A stretch of 64,000 bases of DNA, from assembly GCA_902774295.1 (NCBI GenBank), contig CACYHP010000002.1:186001-250000 (forward strand), read 5' to 3'. The DNA is from an uncultured Bacteroidia bacterium (GTDB taxonomy: Bacteria > Bacteroidota > Bacteroidia > Bacteroidales > F082). The notes under the pieces are model-generated. The model was not told the origin of the DNA. It did not search any database and saw only the letters and a list, made by a program, of their open reading frames with translations. Within the stretch, counting starts at the first letter, position 1. Each line of letters begins with the position of its first letter. Position numbers and translations under genes: made by a program. Below are positions 8,810-18,819 of the stretch, piece after piece.

Positions 8810-11800
8810 ATGATAATCTTTTTCAAAACCCGTCAGAACACCGTCATCGCTGTAGAAAGCGTTGAGAATCATTCAGATAACGACATTAAGAAGTTTAACT
8901 GGCTCTTCGGCGACGCCACAAAAATTGAAGAAAATACCGTGAAAGGATTCTTCTTCGGCCCACGCCGCGAGATGATAACACCTTGGAGCACCAACGCCGT
9001 CGAGATAACCCAAAACATGGGCATCCGCGGCGTCTCACGTATCGAGGAGTTCCATCCCGTCGAGGAAAACGACAACAGCTTCGACCCGATGCTGCAAAAC
9101 AAATATCACGACCTCGACCAGAACGTGTTTTTCGTCGACCGTAAGCCTGAGCCGCTGAAATATATCACCGACATCGACGCCTACAACAACGAAGAAGGTC
9201 TCGCGCTCAGCCAGGAAGAGATTGATTATCTTAAAGGTATAAGCAAGAAGATAGGCCGCGCCCTCACCGACTCGGAGGTCTACGGCTTCGCACAGGTCAA
9301 CTCGGAGCACTGCCGCCATAAAATCTTCAACGGCACCTTTATTATTAATGGCAAGGAGATGCCTGACACACTCTTCGCTCTCATCAAGAAGACCTCGAAG
9401 ACCAACACCAACCGCCTCGTGTCGGCTTACAAAGACAACGTCGCCTTCATCCTCGGACCGAAGGTCGAACAGTTCGCGCCGGCGACACAGCACAAGGCTG
9501 ACTTCTTCAAAATCAAAGACATAGACACTGTCATCTCTGTCAAGGCAGAGACACATAACTTCCCGACTACTGTCGAGCCGTTCAACGGTGCTGCAACAGG
9601 CACCGGCGGTGAGATCCGTGACCGTCTTGCTGGCGGTAGAGGCTCTATCCCGTTGGCAGGAACTGCAGTCTACATGACTTGCTACCCTCGTAACGACGAG
9701 AACCGCGAGTGGGAAGACAACTTCAAGGCACGTCCGTGGCTCTATCAGACCCCTGAAGAGCTGCTCATCAAGGCATCGAACGGCGCCTCAGACTTCGGAA
9801 ACAAGTTCGGACAGCCGCTCATCAACGGCTCGCTCCTGACATTCGAACATAGCGAAAACGACAATAAAACCAACGACTACGGCTACGACAAGGTCATCAT
9901 GCTCGCAGGCGGCATCGGATTTGCTCCTGCTGACGACAGCATGAAGGAAGATCCGGAGCCGGGCGACCTCATCATAGTGCTCGGCGGCGACAACTACCGC
10001 ATCGGCATGGGCGGCGCCGCGGTCTCAAGCGTCGGTACAGGCCAGTATTCCAACGCCATCGAGCTCAACGCCGTACAGCGCGCCAACCCTGAGATGCAGA
10101 AACGTGTCGCCAACGTCATCCGCGCCATGGTGGAAAACGACAGCAACCCTGTGCGTTCCATCCACGACCACGGCGCCGGCGGTCACCTCAACTGCCTCAG
10201 CGAGCTCATCGACAAGAGCGGCGGCACAGTGTATGTCGACAACCTCCCAGTCGGCGACCCTACCCTTTCCGACAAGGAAATCATCGGAAACGAGTCGCAG
10301 GAACGTATGGGACTCCTTGTCAACAAACAAGATACTGAGATTATCCGCCAGACAGCCGAACGCGAACGCGCACCTTATTATATGGTTGGCGAGTCGACCG
10401 ACGACCAGCGTCTGCGCTTCGTCCGTAAAAACGGCGTGAACCCGATAGATTTGAGCCTCTCCGACTTCTTCGGAAGCGCCCCAAAGACCGTCTTGACCGA
10501 CAACGACGTCGATTATAACTTCAAGAAAGTAGAATATCAGAATAATAAATTCGAAGATTACCTTAAGAAAGTGCTTCAGCTCGAAGGCGTGGCATGTAAA
10601 GACTGGCTCACCAACAAGGTTGACCGCTCTGTGACAGGTCGTGTCGCCTTGCAGCAGTGTGCCGGCGAGGTGCAGCTCCCACTCACCGACCTCGGCATCA
10701 TGGCTCTTGACTATCAAGGTGTCAGAGGCATCGGGACAGCCCTCGGTCACGCTCCGGCAGCGGCATTGGTAAGCCCTGAGGCAGGCTCGAGACTGTCTGT
10801 CGCAGAGTCACTTACCAACTTGGTTTGGGCTCCTATCGAGGAAAACCTCAAAGGCGTGTCATTGAGCGCCAACTGGATGTGGCCTGCCAAGAACCCAGGC
10901 GAGAACGCACGACTCTACCGCGCCGTCAAAGCGTTGAGCGACTTCGTGTTAGCACTCGGCATCAACGTCCCTACAGGTAAAGACTCACTGTCGATGACCC
11001 AGAAATACAAAAACGGACAGAAGGTGCTGGCACCTGGCACCGTCATCGTGACAGCAGCAGGCGAAGTCACAGACATCAGAAAAGCCGTTAAGCCAGTGGT
11101 TGTCAACGACAAAGACACTGAGATTCTGTACATCGACTTCTCGAAAGACGCCTTCAAACTCGGAGGCAGCAGCTTCGCACAAATCATCAACAGAGTCGGT
11201 GATAATACACCGGATATCGTTGATACTGAATACTTTAAGAAGTGCTTCAACACTTTGCAGAAACTCATCGAGCAGAAACTCGTCCTCGCAGGTCACGACG
11301 TGTCGGCAGGCGGCTTAATCACCACCTTGCTTGAGATGACATTTGCGAACAACGAAGGCGGCATGGACATCGACCTCAGCGCACTCGGCAACGACCTCAT
11401 CAGCGTGGCATTCAGCGAGCAGCCAGCAGTCGTTATCCAAGTTAAAGATAAGAAAGTAAATGAGTTACTCGACAAAGAAGGCATTAAATATAACGTTATC
11501 GGCAAGCCAAACGGCAAGCGCAGCATCAACCTTAAGAAAGGTCAGGAAGCTTACGAATTGGATATCAACGCATTGCGCGACCTCTGGTACAAGAGCTCAT
11601 ATCTCCTCGACAGAAAACAAAGTGGCGAAACAAAAGCTAAAGAACGTTTCGAAAACTATAAGAATCAAGCACTTAAGTTCGATTTCGGCTCATTCACCGG
11701 CAAGGCTAAGGATTTGGGCATCGACATGCATCGTCGCACACCTTCAGGAGTGAAGGCAGCCATAATCCGTGAGAAAGGATGCCAATGTGACCGCGAAATG

Positions 11801-12502
11801 GCTTACGCGCTATACACTGCCGGATTCGATGTCAAAGATGTACACATGACCGACCTCGTAAGCGGGCGTGAAGACCTCAGCGACGTGAATATGATAGTGT
11901 TTGTTGGCGGCTTCAGCAACTCCGACGTTCTCGGTTCGGCGAAAGGCTGGGCTGGAGCATTCCTCTTCAACGAGAAGGCACGCACCGCTCTTGAGAACTT
12001 CTACAAACGTCCAGATACTATGAGTCTCGGCGTGTGCAACGGCTGCCAGCTCATGACAGAGCTCGACCTCATCTACCCTGACCACGACAAACATCCGCGC
12101 ATGATTCATAACGACTCGCATAAGTTCGAGTCAGGCTTCGTGAACGTGAACATCGAGGACACCAACAGCATCATGCTTTCGACATTGAAAGGACGCCGTC
12201 TCGGTGTGTGGATCGCTCACGGCGAGGGCAAGTTCAACTTCCCTTACGGCAAGGAAAAATACAACATCGCATTGACATACAGCTACGACGGATATCCAGC
12301 AAATCCTAACGGTTCGCCATGGTCTGTGGCCGGCATCTGCTCCGCCGACGGCCGTCATCTCGCGATGATGCCGCACCTCGAAAGAGCCTTCTTGCCATGG
12401 CAATGGGCATTCTATCCGCAGAACCGCAAAGACGACGAGATCGCACCATGGATCGAGGCGTTCGTGAATGCAAAAGAATGGATTAAGAAAAATAAGAAGT
12501 AA
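8810..12502 (+). CDS. purL: Phosphoribosylformylglycinamidine synthase, large single-chain type
   Basis: Catalyses the fourth step of de novo purine synthesis, converting FGAR to FGAM with ATP and glutamine. At 1230 residues this is the fused type, carrying synthase and glutaminase on one chain. The linker region contains [17 protein letters not shown], and the first AIRS-like domain has [28 protein letters not shown] sequence (near residues 245-270). The C-terminal class I glutaminase has its nucleophile in GVCNGCQ (Cys about 1076) and the partner His/Glu in HGEG (about 1137-1139). It stands alone, ending at a terminator shared with holA. Confidence 0.97.
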   Translation: MIIFFKTRQNTVIAVESVENHSDNDIKKFNWLFGDATKIEENTVKGFFFGPRREMITPWSTNAVEITQNMGIRGVSRIEEFHPVEENDNSFDPMLQNKYHDLDQNVFFVDRKPEPLKYITDIDAYNNEEGLALSQEEIDYLKGISKKIGRALTDSEVYGFAQVNSEHCRHKIFNGTFIINGKEMPDTLFALIKKTSKTNTNRLVSAYKDNVAFILGPKVEQFAPATQHKADFFKIKDIDTVISVKAETHNFPTTVEPFNGAATGTGGEIRDRLAGGRGSIPLAGTAVYMTCYPRNDENREWEDNFKARPWLYQTPEELLIKASNGASDFGNKFGQPLINGSLLTFEHSENDNKTNDYGYDKVIMLAGGIGFAPADDSMKEDPEPGDLIIVLGGDNYRIGMGGAAVSSVGTGQYSNAIELNAVQRANPEMQKRVANVIRAMVENDSNPVRSIHDHGAGGHLNCLSELIDKSGGTVYVDNLPVGDPTLSDKEIIGNESQERMGLLVNKQDTEIIRQTAERERAPYYMVGESTDDQRLRFVRKNGVNPIDLSLSDFFGSAPKTVLTDNDVDYNFKKVEYQNNKFEDYLKKVLQLEGVACKDWLTNKVDRSVTGRVALQQCAGEVQLPLTDLGIMALDYQGVRGIGTALGHAPAAALVSPEAGSRLSVAESLTNLVWAPIEENLKGVSLSANWMWPAKNPGENARLYRAVKALSDFVLALGINVPTGKDSLSMTQKYKNGQKVLAPGTVIVTAAGEVTDIRKAVKPVVVNDKDTEILYIDFSKDAFKLGGSSFAQIINRVGDNTPDIVDTEYFKKCFNTLQKLIEQKLVLAGHDVSAGGLITTLLEMTFANNEGGMDIDLSALGNDLISVAFSEQPAVVIQVKDKKVNELLDKEGIKYNVIGKPNGKRSINLKKGQEAYELDINALRDLWYKSSYLLDRKQSGETKAKERFENYKNQALKFDFGSFTGKAKDLGIDMHRRTPSGVKAAIIREKGCQCDREMAYALYTAGFDVKDVHMTDLVSGREDLSDVNMIVFVGGFSNSDVLGSAKGWAGAFLFNEKARTALENFYKRPDTMSLGVCNGCQLMTELDLIYPDHDKHPRMIHNDSHKFESGFVNVNIEDTNSIMLSTLKGRRLGVWIAHGEGKFNFPYGKEKYNIALTYSYDGYPANPNGSPWSVAGICSADGRHLAMMPHLERAFLPWQWAFYPQNRKDDEIAPWIEAFVNAKEWIKKNKK

Positions 12503-12509
12503 ATAACGA

Positions 12510-12539
12510 AAAAGGTGGTCAGTTGACCACTTTTTTTTA
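12510..12539. terminator. Bidirectional terminator between purL and holA
   Basis: Hairpin with stem GTGGTCA/TGACCAC flanked by A-rich sequence on the left and eight T on the right, placed between two convergent genes. Confidence 0.8.
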
Positions 12540-13535
12540 TTTCATGAGTTTGTAAATCATCTCCCGATACAAATCTTTTTGATCAACATCACCTATATTG
12601 TAACCCTTTGATTTTAGGTCAAAATCACGTAAGACAGCGATGTTGTCGACGCATTTTTTGATGTTGTAGCGTCGGGCTGCCTCGAAGTAGTCTTCGACGA
12701 AGAACGGGCTCACACCGAGAACAGCGGCAATGTTGTTTTTCGATTTGTCTGTTGCGTAATGCAGCTTCAAGAGCTTGCAATAATAGGCGTAAAGCATTAT
12801 CACTGTAGCGATTAGCGGGTTATCTTTGGTGTTGTCGCCGAAATAATTGATGATTTGCACCGCCTTCGGGAAGTCGCCGTAGCTGATGGCTTTTTGTAAT
12901 TCAAAAATATTGAAATCCTTGGAGATTCCGATGTTATATTCCACGTCGAAATCGCTGATTTCCTTATTGTTAGGCACAGCCACCATAAGCTTTTCAAGCT
13001 CATTGCGCACTTTCAGCAAATCTGTGCCAAGATAATCGGCGAGCATCTGACAGGCTTTCTGCGAAATCTTGTATTTATTATTTCCAAGGAAATTGACAAT
13101 CCATTTCGGGATATCTCTGTCGTAAAGCTTCTTCGACTCGAACAGAACATAGTCTTTGTCGAGAGTTTTAGTGAACTTCAGACGTTTGTCGAGTTTCTTG
13201 TATTTGTAGTTTAAAACCAAAATCGTGGTCTCAGGAATCATTTCCAGGAATGGCTCCATCGACTCGATATTCTTCACGTCTTGGGCTTCTTTCACGATGA
13301 TTACCAAGTAGTTACCCATCATCGGGAAGTTACGAGCCTGCGTCACGATGTCGCGCACGTTGACGTCCTTTCCGTAAAGGATAGTCTGGTTGAAAGCCTT
13401 GTCGGCCTCATCCAGCACGGTGCTCTCGATGGCGTCGCTGATGGAATCGATAAAATACGGCTCCTCGCCCATCAGGAAATACACCGGATGGTAAATCTTA
13501 TTTTTGATTTCCGATAGAATCTGCTCGTATGTCAT
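12537..13535 (-). CDS. holA: DNA polymerase III subunit delta
   Basis: The clamp-loader wrench subunit that opens the beta sliding clamp. Length 332 residues is usual. The N-terminus MTYEQILSEIKNKIYHPVYFLMGEEPYFID is the Bacteroidota HolA pattern; later features include the AAA-like LNYKYKKLDKR region and the C-terminal collar domain (residues about 210-332, ending DLYREMIYKLMK). Its ATG shares one base with the stop of the upstream AMP nucleosidase gene (TGATG), indicating translational coupling. Confidence 0.93.
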   Translation of the reverse strand: MTYEQILSEIKNKIYHPVYFLMGEEPYFIDSISDAIESTVLDEADKAFNQTILYGKDVNVRDIVTQARNFPMMGNYLVIIVKEAQDVKNIESMEPFLEMIPETTILVLNYKYKKLDKRLKFTKTLDKDYVLFESKKLYDRDIPKWIVNFLGNNKYKISQKACQMLADYLGTDLLKVRNELEKLMVAVPNNKEISDFDVEYNIGISKDFNIFELQKAISYGDFPKAVQIINYFGDNTKDNPLIATVIMLYAYYCKLLKLHYATDKSKNNIAAVLGVSPFFVEDYFEAARRYNIKKCVDNIAVLRDFDLKSKGYNIGDVDQKDLYREMIYKLMK

Positions 13536-14305
13536 CAGAAGCGCAAGTGTTTGACGGTCAGTCTGTTATCAATAATCTGATGCAAAGCGTCGATGCCGAT
13601 TTTAATATGCTCATCGACGAACATATTGCTCACTTTTTTGTCACTTTCAGCCGTCTTCACTCCATCCGGAATCATCGGCTGGTCGGAAACGAGCAACAGA
13701 GCACCTGTCGGTATCTCATTGGCGAAGCCAGCGGCGAAGATGGTAGCAGTCTCCATATCAACCGCCATGCAACGTGTCTTATGCAGATATTCCTTGAAAT
13801 CCTCGTCGTATTCCCACACGCGGCGGTTGGTGGTGTAGACGGTACCGGTCCAGTAGTCGTGGCCGTGGTCGCGGATGGTTGTCGAGATAGCTTTCTGCAT
13901 TGAGAATGCAGGTAAAGCCGGCACTTCAGGCAAGATATAGTTATTCGACGTTCCTTCGCCACGGATTGCAGCGATAGGAAGGATGAAGTCACCAACCTGG
14001 TTTTTCTTCTTCACTCCTCCGCATTTGCCCAGGAAAAGCACGGCTTTCGGATGGATGGCGCTCAGCAGGTCCATGATGGTGGCGGCGTTGGCACTTCCCA
14101 TCCCGAAGTTAATCATCGTGATGTCACCGGCGGTGGCGCAAGGCATGGAACGGTCGCGGCTCACTATCGAGACATGGTTCCAGAAAGCAAACAGCTCAAG
14201 ATAATGCGAGAAATTCGTCAGAAGGATGTATTTCCCGAACTTGTCAAGTTCCTGTCCGGTGTAGCGCGGCAGCCAGTTTTCCGTGATTTCCTGTTTAGTT
14301 TTCAT
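13535..14305 (-). CDS. amn: AMP nucleosidase
   Basis: Splits AMP into adenine and ribose 5-phosphate. The 256-residue protein has the nucleoside-phosphorylase fold: GDITMINFGMGSANAA near residues 60-75, FLGKCGGVKKK near 91, and AVDMETATIFAAG near 188 with the purine-site Met-Glu-Thr, then SDQPMIPDG. This matches the short Bacteroidota form, without the long N-terminal domain of E. coli Amn. A TACTTTTG promoter box lies about 20 bases upstream. A general purine nucleoside phosphorylase is the alternative reading. Confidence 0.85.
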   Translation of the reverse strand: MKTKQEITENWLPRYTGQELDKFGKYILLTNFSHYLELFAFWNHVSIVSRDRSMPCATAGDITMINFGMGSANAATIMDLLSAIHPKAVLFLGKCGGVKKKNQVGDFILPIAAIRGEGTSNNYILPEVPALPAFSMQKAISTTIRDHGHDYWTGTVYTTNRRVWEYDEDFKEYLHKTRCMAVDMETATIFAAGFANEIPTGALLLVSDQPMIPDGVKTAESDKKVSNMFVDEHIKIGIDALHQIIDNRLTVKHLRF

Positions 14306-14321
14306 GTTTTTCTATTTTTTG

Positions 14322-14329
14322 CAAAAGTA
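14322..14329 (-). promoter_or_regulatory. -7 promoter box of amn-holA (TACTTTTG)
   Basis: Minus-strand TACTTTTG fits TAnnTTTG about 17 bases ahead of the amn start. Confidence 0.5.
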
Positions 14330-14404
14330 ATAAAAAAACAAATATTTCTGTTGTTTTTTGAAAAAAATAGTAAAATGTGATGCTCCTTTCTGTCGCAATT
14401 TGTT

Positions 14405-14480
14405 CTCCCTTCGGTCGAAATGAGCTGCTTCGCAGAATGTGCGCGCTTCGTGCATCATATTACGCGAAGCGTATCACATT
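14405..14480. repeat. Degenerate family A repeat plus GCGAAGCG hairpins
   Basis: Contains CCCTTCGGTCGAAATGA, one arm of family A, followed by short inverted pieces (GCTGCTTCGCAG, ACGCGAAGCGTATC). It occupies the divergent gap between amn and the radical SAM gene. Confidence 0.6.
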
Positions 14481-14491
14481 AAAATTTTTTG

Positions 14492-14499
14492 TATTTTTG
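14492..14499 (+). promoter_or_regulatory. -7 promoter box of the radical SAM gene (TATTTTTG)
   Basis: TATTTTTG followed by CA, 15 bases before the chosen ATG. It lies inside an upstream extension of the open frame, so it supports the shorter start. Confidence 0.65.
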
Positions 14500-14513
14500 C
14501 AAAAATTTTGAAA

Positions 14514-15290
14514 ATGGCATTTTTAACTGAAGATTTGGTTTTCGGACCGATAAAAAGCAGAAGACTTGGCAACTCATTGGGAGTCAATTTGTTGCCAAAA
14601 TTCAGAAAGATTTGTACCTTCAACTGCGTTTATTGTGAATGCGGATGGAATCCGGAGATTTGCGACGAGAAAGCACGTTTCGTAACACCTCAGGAATACG
14701 AGCAAACACTGGAGAATGCGTTGAAAGAACTGGTTGGAACGCCGAAAGAGCCCAATAGCATCACGTTCTCGGGTAACGGCGAGCCGACGCTGCATCCTGA
14801 CTTCCCGGAAATCATTGACATCACTATAAAACTAAGAGACAAATATGTCCCGAAAGCTGTCATCAGCGTGCTCACCAACGGCACCAGGATCCATGACGAC
14901 AGGATTTTCAAGGCTTTGCTGAAAGTCGACAACAACATCTGCAAGCTCGACGGAGGCACTTTAGATGTCATTAATAAGATAAATCTGCCGAACGTAAAAA
15001 TCGACATCGAGAAATACATCCAATGCCTGCAACGCTTTGAGGGTCAAGTGATTATACAGACTTTATTCCTTCGCGGCAAGCATCATAACGATAATATCGA
15101 CAACACTACCGAGGATGAAATCAACCTCTGGCTTGAGCATCTGAAGAAGATAAAACCAAGAAAGACAATGATTTACGTCATCGATAGAGAGACACCGGAA
15201 AAAAATCTTGAAAAGCTTTCATCGGAGGAGATGTCAAAAATCGCTGATAAAGTTAAAGCATTGGGTCTCAACGTGGAATATTATTCTTAA
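14514..15290 (+). CDS. Radical SAM protein (COG0731-like Fe-S oxidoreductase)
   Basis: Start placed at MAFLTEDLVFGPIKSRRLGNSLGVNLLP (258 residues); the 25 upstream in-frame residues cover repeat and promoter sequence. The cluster motif is C-T-F-N-C-V-Y-C (CX3CX2C), followed by the SAM-binding SGNGEPTLHPDF, typical of the family. Relatives include the archaeal TYW1-like wybutosine enzymes, but bacterial members have no settled substrate. It has its own promoter. Class is certain, the reaction is not. Confidence 0.88.
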   Translation: MAFLTEDLVFGPIKSRRLGNSLGVNLLPKFRKICTFNCVYCECGWNPEICDEKARFVTPQEYEQTLENALKELVGTPKEPNSITFSGNGEPTLHPDFPEIIDITIKLRDKYVPKAVISVLTNGTRIHDDRIFKALLKVDNNICKLDGGTLDVINKINLPNVKIDIEKYIQCLQRFEGQVIIQTLFLRGKHHNDNIDNTTEDEINLWLEHLKKIKPRKTMIYVIDRETPEKNLEKLSSEEMSKIADKVKALGLNVEYYS

Positions 15291-15329
15291 AATTTTTTAA
15301 AATTTTTCGTCCTTATTAAAAAAAATCAG

Positions 15330-15337
15330 TAAATTTG
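15330..15337 (+). promoter_or_regulatory. -7 promoter box (TAAATTTG)
   Basis: TAAATTTG fits TAnnTTTG, about 33 bases ahead of the pseudopilin-like gene that begins a three-gene operon with DUF3822 and rsmD. Confidence 0.55.
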
Positions 15338-15369
15338 CAACGCAAAAAAAGCATACAAAATTTAAAATC

Positions 15370-15984
15370 ATGAAGAATAAGAATCTAACATTTATCAACA
15401 TCGGATTAGCAATTGTTGCTTTGTTTTTGGCTTACTTAGTATACGACAGCATCAGACAACCTGTTGTCTTCGAAAACACTCGTAGAGAAAGAGAAATCCA
15501 AGTCGTTCAGAGCCTGAAAGACATCAGAAGCACACAGGTTTTGTTCAAGCAGACATACAACAGATACACTGCCAATTTCGATTCACTCATCGAATACATC
15601 AAGACTGGCGAGCTTCCTGTTGTGAACATCGTTGCTGACCCGAACGATACCACATTCACCAAGACAATCAACGATACCGTTGGTTACATCAAGGTTATCG
15701 ATTCATTGTTCGGAAGAAGAGAGAACTTCGACATCAACACACTTCGCATCGTTCCTTTCTCACAGGGCGCACAGTTCGAGATGCAGGCCGGCTCAATCCG
15801 CCGCGGTGGTTTGAGAGTGGCTGTGTTCGAGGCAAAAACCCCTTACAGCTCATATCTTTGGGACCTCGATCCTCAAAGAGTCAACAACTTGAGAGCTGAA
15901 CAAGAAGATTTGGACAAATATGCAGGTCTGAAAGTCGGTTCAATGGACGAGCCTTCAACAAGCGGTAACTGGGAATCATTATAA
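15370..15984 (+). CDS. Membrane-anchored pseudopilin-like protein, unknown function
   Basis: A 204-residue protein with one N-terminal membrane segment (residues about 8-26, LTFINIGLAIVALFLAYLVY) followed by a charged helix and a soluble domain. A hydrophobic helix running into a long amphipathic helix recalls type II/IV pseudopilins, though no prepilin peptidase motif is evident. It is two bases upstream of a DUF3822 gene, whose family is thought to have an actin-like fold related to PilM. The pairing suggests a shared envelope role (inference only). Confidence 0.65.
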   Translation: MKNKNLTFINIGLAIVALFLAYLVYDSIRQPVVFENTRREREIQVVQSLKDIRSTQVLFKQTYNRYTANFDSLIEYIKTGELPVVNIVADPNDTTFTKTINDTVGYIKVIDSLFGRRENFDINTLRIVPFSQGAQFEMQAGSIRRGGLRVAVFEAKTPYSSYLWDLDPQRVNNLRAEQEDLDKYAGLKVGSMDEPSTSGNWESL

Positions 15985-15986
15985 TC

Positions 15987-16562
15987 ATGGTCCCTCCTAC
16001 CGACAATCTGAACAATAACGAATTAACCATCCGGCATTTAACGGATGGTTTTTCGTATGTTTTAGTGCCAGCAGCATTATATCAGGAGAAAAACAAAGAG
16101 AAATATCTCGATTTCCTAGGAATTAAAGAGGAAAACAGCGTTGTTTGCGTCGACTATATCGAACTGGCTGACGCATACAACGTTTATTGCATGCCAAAAC
16201 CAGTAGACAAAGATTTCCGCCATCCGACAAGCGTGCTCCTGGAATCTCTTATCAAAGACAACCTCGAGCGCACCGACGACGCCAGAATCTATCTTAACGT
16301 CAAAAACCAATGCTTCGAGATGATTGTCTTAAAAGAAGCTAAGCTGTTGTTTTACAACTACTTCCGTTTTAAGACAAAAGAAGATTTCCTGTATTTCCTG
16401 CTCTTCTCCGTTGAGCAGCTGCATCTCGACGCTGGTTCCATCCCAGTGTATTTCCTTGGCATGATTGAAGACAAATCAGCTATCACGGAAATCGTGTCAA
16501 GATATTTCCGCGACATACGTTTCAAGAACAAAGATTTAAATAAATCAACGACATGCGAATAA
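15987..16562 (+). CDS. DUF3822 family protein
   Basis: A 191-residue protein with the sequence pattern I associate with DUF3822 of Bacteroidota, including LTIRHLTDGFSYVL at the N-terminus and a C-terminal LHLDAGSIPVYFLGMIEDKS stretch. It has no signal peptide and is probably cytoplasmic. It sits two bases after the pseudopilin-like gene and overlaps rsmD by 10 bp, so the three genes form a tight operon. No biochemical role is known to me. Confidence 0.7.
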   Translation: MVPPTDNLNNNELTIRHLTDGFSYVLVPAALYQEKNKEKYLDFLGIKEENSVVCVDYIELADAYNVYCMPKPVDKDFRHPTSVLLESLIKDNLERTDDARIYLNVKNQCFEMIVLKEAKLLFYNYFRFKTKEDFLYFLLFSVEQLHLDAGSIPVYFLGMIEDKSAITEIVSRYFRDIRFKNKDLNKSTTCE

Positions 16563-17110
16563 TAAGAGGAAGACATCAGAGACGACAGATCGTGGCGCCC
16601 GACAACCTTCCAACGCGCCCCACTACCGACATGGCGAAGGAGAGCCTGTTCAACATCCTTGAAAATCAGATAGATCTGGAGGAGACGACGGCACTCGACC
16701 TTTTCGCCGGCACAGGCAACATCTCTTACGAGCTCGTTTCAAGAGGCTGCCCACACGTGACTGCCGTCGATGAGAACCAAAACTGCGTCAGGTTTATTAG
16801 AGAGACAGCCAACAAGCTGAATATGAACGAGTTATCGGTGGTAAAATCGGATGTCTTCAGATTCTTGCCCATGCATAAGGCAAAATACGATCTGATTTTT
16901 GCCGACCCACCGTACGACTGCAAACATTACGAGCTCCTCGTCGATTTGATATTCCAAAATGAATTATTAAAAGAAGACGGCATCTTCGTCCTCGAACACG
17001 ACAGGACAATAGATTTCTCGGAGCATCCGCATTGTTACGACCATAGGAAATACGGAAAAGTGAACTTTACGTTTTTTTCGGCTGCGCCTCAAAAAAGAGT
17101 TGAGAGTTGA
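16553..17110 (+). CDS. rsmD: 16S rRNA (guanine966-N2)-methyltransferase
   Basis: Methylates G966 of 16S rRNA in the assembling 30S subunit. The 185-residue protein begins MRIIRGRHQRRQIVAPDNLPTRPTTD, the family start, has the SAM loop ALDLFAGTGNISYE (residues about 42-55) and the catalytic FADPPYDC (about 121-128). It overlaps DUF3822 by 10 bp. Its C-terminal end, KRVES plus stop, runs into a GAGAGTT repeat, so the last residues may come from repeat sequence. Confidence 0.95.
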   Translation: MRIIRGRHQRRQIVAPDNLPTRPTTDMAKESLFNILENQIDLEETTALDLFAGTGNISYELVSRGCPHVTAVDENQNCVRFIRETANKLNMNELSVVKSDVFRFLPMHKAKYDLIFADPPYDCKHYELLVDLIFQNELLKEDGIFVLEHDRTIDFSEHPHCYDHRKYGKVNFTFFSAAPQKRVES

Positions 17111-17160
17111 GAGTTGAGAGTAGTTTAAAAAGTTTAATAGTTTATAAGTTTACAAGTTTA
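17100..17160. repeat. Low-complexity repeat, family C (GAGAGTTGAGAGTT / GTTTAAAAAGTTTA)
   Basis: Tandem GAGAGTT units followed by AT-rich AGTTTA-type words. Similar sequence recurs near 43640 and in inverted form around 60362-60512. Confidence 0.65.
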
Positions 17161-17171
17161 AAATTATAGAT

Positions 17172-18764
17172 ATGAAAGCAACCATTAAAACTTTAATCAC
17201 TTTAGTGATAATCGCAATGACGATGAGCATTAGCGCTCAGGTCAACGTTGACGAATACGAATTTGACGGTGCCAACTGCACCAGTATCATGGTTGGCAAG
17301 AAAGCCTCCGCTGACGGCTCAGTGATGACGTCGCACACCTGCGACAGCTGGTATCGCACCTGGATGCGCTGGGAAAAAGCAGCCGATTACAAAGACGGCG
17401 CAACGACTAAGGTTTACAAAGGCACCATGCACACCATGAGTCCAAGCGAGACCCAAGGTCTTCCTGTCGCCGCTGAGATTCCGCAGGCGAGCCACACATA
17501 CGCCTACCTCAACACGGCATATCCATGTTTCAACGAGAAACAGCTCGCCATAGGCGAGACCACATTCTCAGGTCCCGACACCTTGGTAAACAGCAAAGGC
17601 GCATTCCAGATTGAGGAACTCGAGCGCATCGCACTGCAACGTTGCGACAACGCACGCGATGCCATCAAAACCATCGCTGAGTTCATCAAAGAATACGGCT
17701 ACGGTGACGGCGGCGAAGCTATCACCATCGCTGACACCAAAGAGGTGTGGCTCATGGAAATCATGGGCGAAGGTCCCGACAAAATCGGAGGCATCTGGGC
17801 AGCACAGCGCGTGCCTGACGGCGAAGTCAGCGTGTCGGCTAACATCCCAAGAATCAAATACTTAAACAGAAAAGACGAGAAGAACTTCATGTGTTCCGAC
17901 AACGTCGAAGAGGTTGCAAAGAAATACGGCCTCTGGGACGGTGAAGGCGAGCTCATCTGGTATAAGGCCTTTAGCAGCAGCTACTCCAACGGCAAGAACT
18001 TCCGCGAACGTGAGTGGTTCATCTTCAACGAGTTAGCACCATCATTGAATCTCGACAGAAACGCTGAGGACATCCCATTCTCGGTGAAACCTGAAAAGAA
18101 AGTCGACGTGCGCGACGTGATGCGCTTGCTCCGCAGCTATTACGAAGGCACCGACATGGACATCACACGCAACCTCAAGATAGTGACACGCGACGGCGAC
18201 ACCATCGTCTCCCCTACCGCCAACCCATGGATGGGCGGCAACGAGCAGAAGGTCTACAACATGCTGAAGCCAGGAACCATCGAGTTCAAACGCGGCGTGG
18301 CAATGTCATGGTGCTCATATTCATTCGTGGCTCAGCTCCGCGACTGGATGCCTGACGAGATCGGCGGCATCTGCTGGATCGGCGTCGAGAACCCTGGTCA
18401 GAGCCCGAGAATCCCAGTGTACAGCGGCTGCACAAGAATGCCATCATGCTTCGACAGATGCGGCCACAGTCATTTCGACGAGCAGACAGCACTGTGGCGC
18501 TACAGAAAAGCCAACAAACTCGCCCAAGTCAACTGGGGATTATGCAAAGACGTGATGTACGCCAACATCCTCCGTTACGAAGATAAAGCAATGGAAGAGA
18601 TGCCTGAACTGGAAAAGAAAGTTGAGAAACTCCTCAAGAAAGGCGAGAAAGAAGAAGCTACCAAGATGCTTAACCGTTACACCGCCGACTTCGAGGCTGC
18701 GACAGCCGAGACTTGGAAAGAGATGGAACACACCTTCTGGGAGAGATTCTGGACAGGATTCTAA
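17172..18764 (+). CDS. Secreted C69-family dipeptidase
   Basis: A 530-residue protein with signal peptide MKATIKTLITLVIIAMTMSIS-AQ. The motif CTSIMVGKKASADGS at residues 36-50 is the start of the C69/PepD Ntn-hydrolase fold, with Cys36 the expected N-terminal nucleophile after processing. The family removes dipeptides from peptides, here probably in the periplasm. Length and domain content are normal. It is monocistronic as far as seen, separated from rsmD by a repeat and from the MscS gene by 55 bases. Confidence 0.9.
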   Translation: MKATIKTLITLVIIAMTMSISAQVNVDEYEFDGANCTSIMVGKKASADGSVMTSHTCDSWYRTWMRWEKAADYKDGATTKVYKGTMHTMSPSETQGLPVAAEIPQASHTYAYLNTAYPCFNEKQLAIGETTFSGPDTLVNSKGAFQIEELERIALQRCDNARDAIKTIAEFIKEYGYGDGGEAITIADTKEVWLMEIMGEGPDKIGGIWAAQRVPDGEVSVSANIPRIKYLNRKDEKNFMCSDNVEEVAKKYGLWDGEGELIWYKAFSSSYSNGKNFREREWFIFNELAPSLNLDRNAEDIPFSVKPEKKVDVRDVMRLLRSYYEGTDMDITRNLKIVTRDGDTIVSPTANPWMGGNEQKVYNMLKPGTIEFKRGVAMSWCSYSFVAQLRDWMPDEIGGICWIGVENPGQSPRIPVYSGCTRMPSCFDRCGHSHFDEQTALWRYRKANKLAQVNWGLCKDVMYANILRYEDKAMEEMPELEKKVEKLLKKGEKEEATKMLNRYTADFEAATAETWKEMEHTFWERFWTGF

Positions 18765-18819
18765 GCTTTTTAAAATAATTTGAGGCAACTTACGGTGAGA
18801 TTCATCAAAAATAATTTTT

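Noticed and set aside
10025..10750. Long open frame on the minus strand inside purL
   Set aside because: It is antisense to a certain gene and its product (rich in Val, Asp, His) has no signal peptide or recognisable domain; such frames arise from the codon bias of purL.
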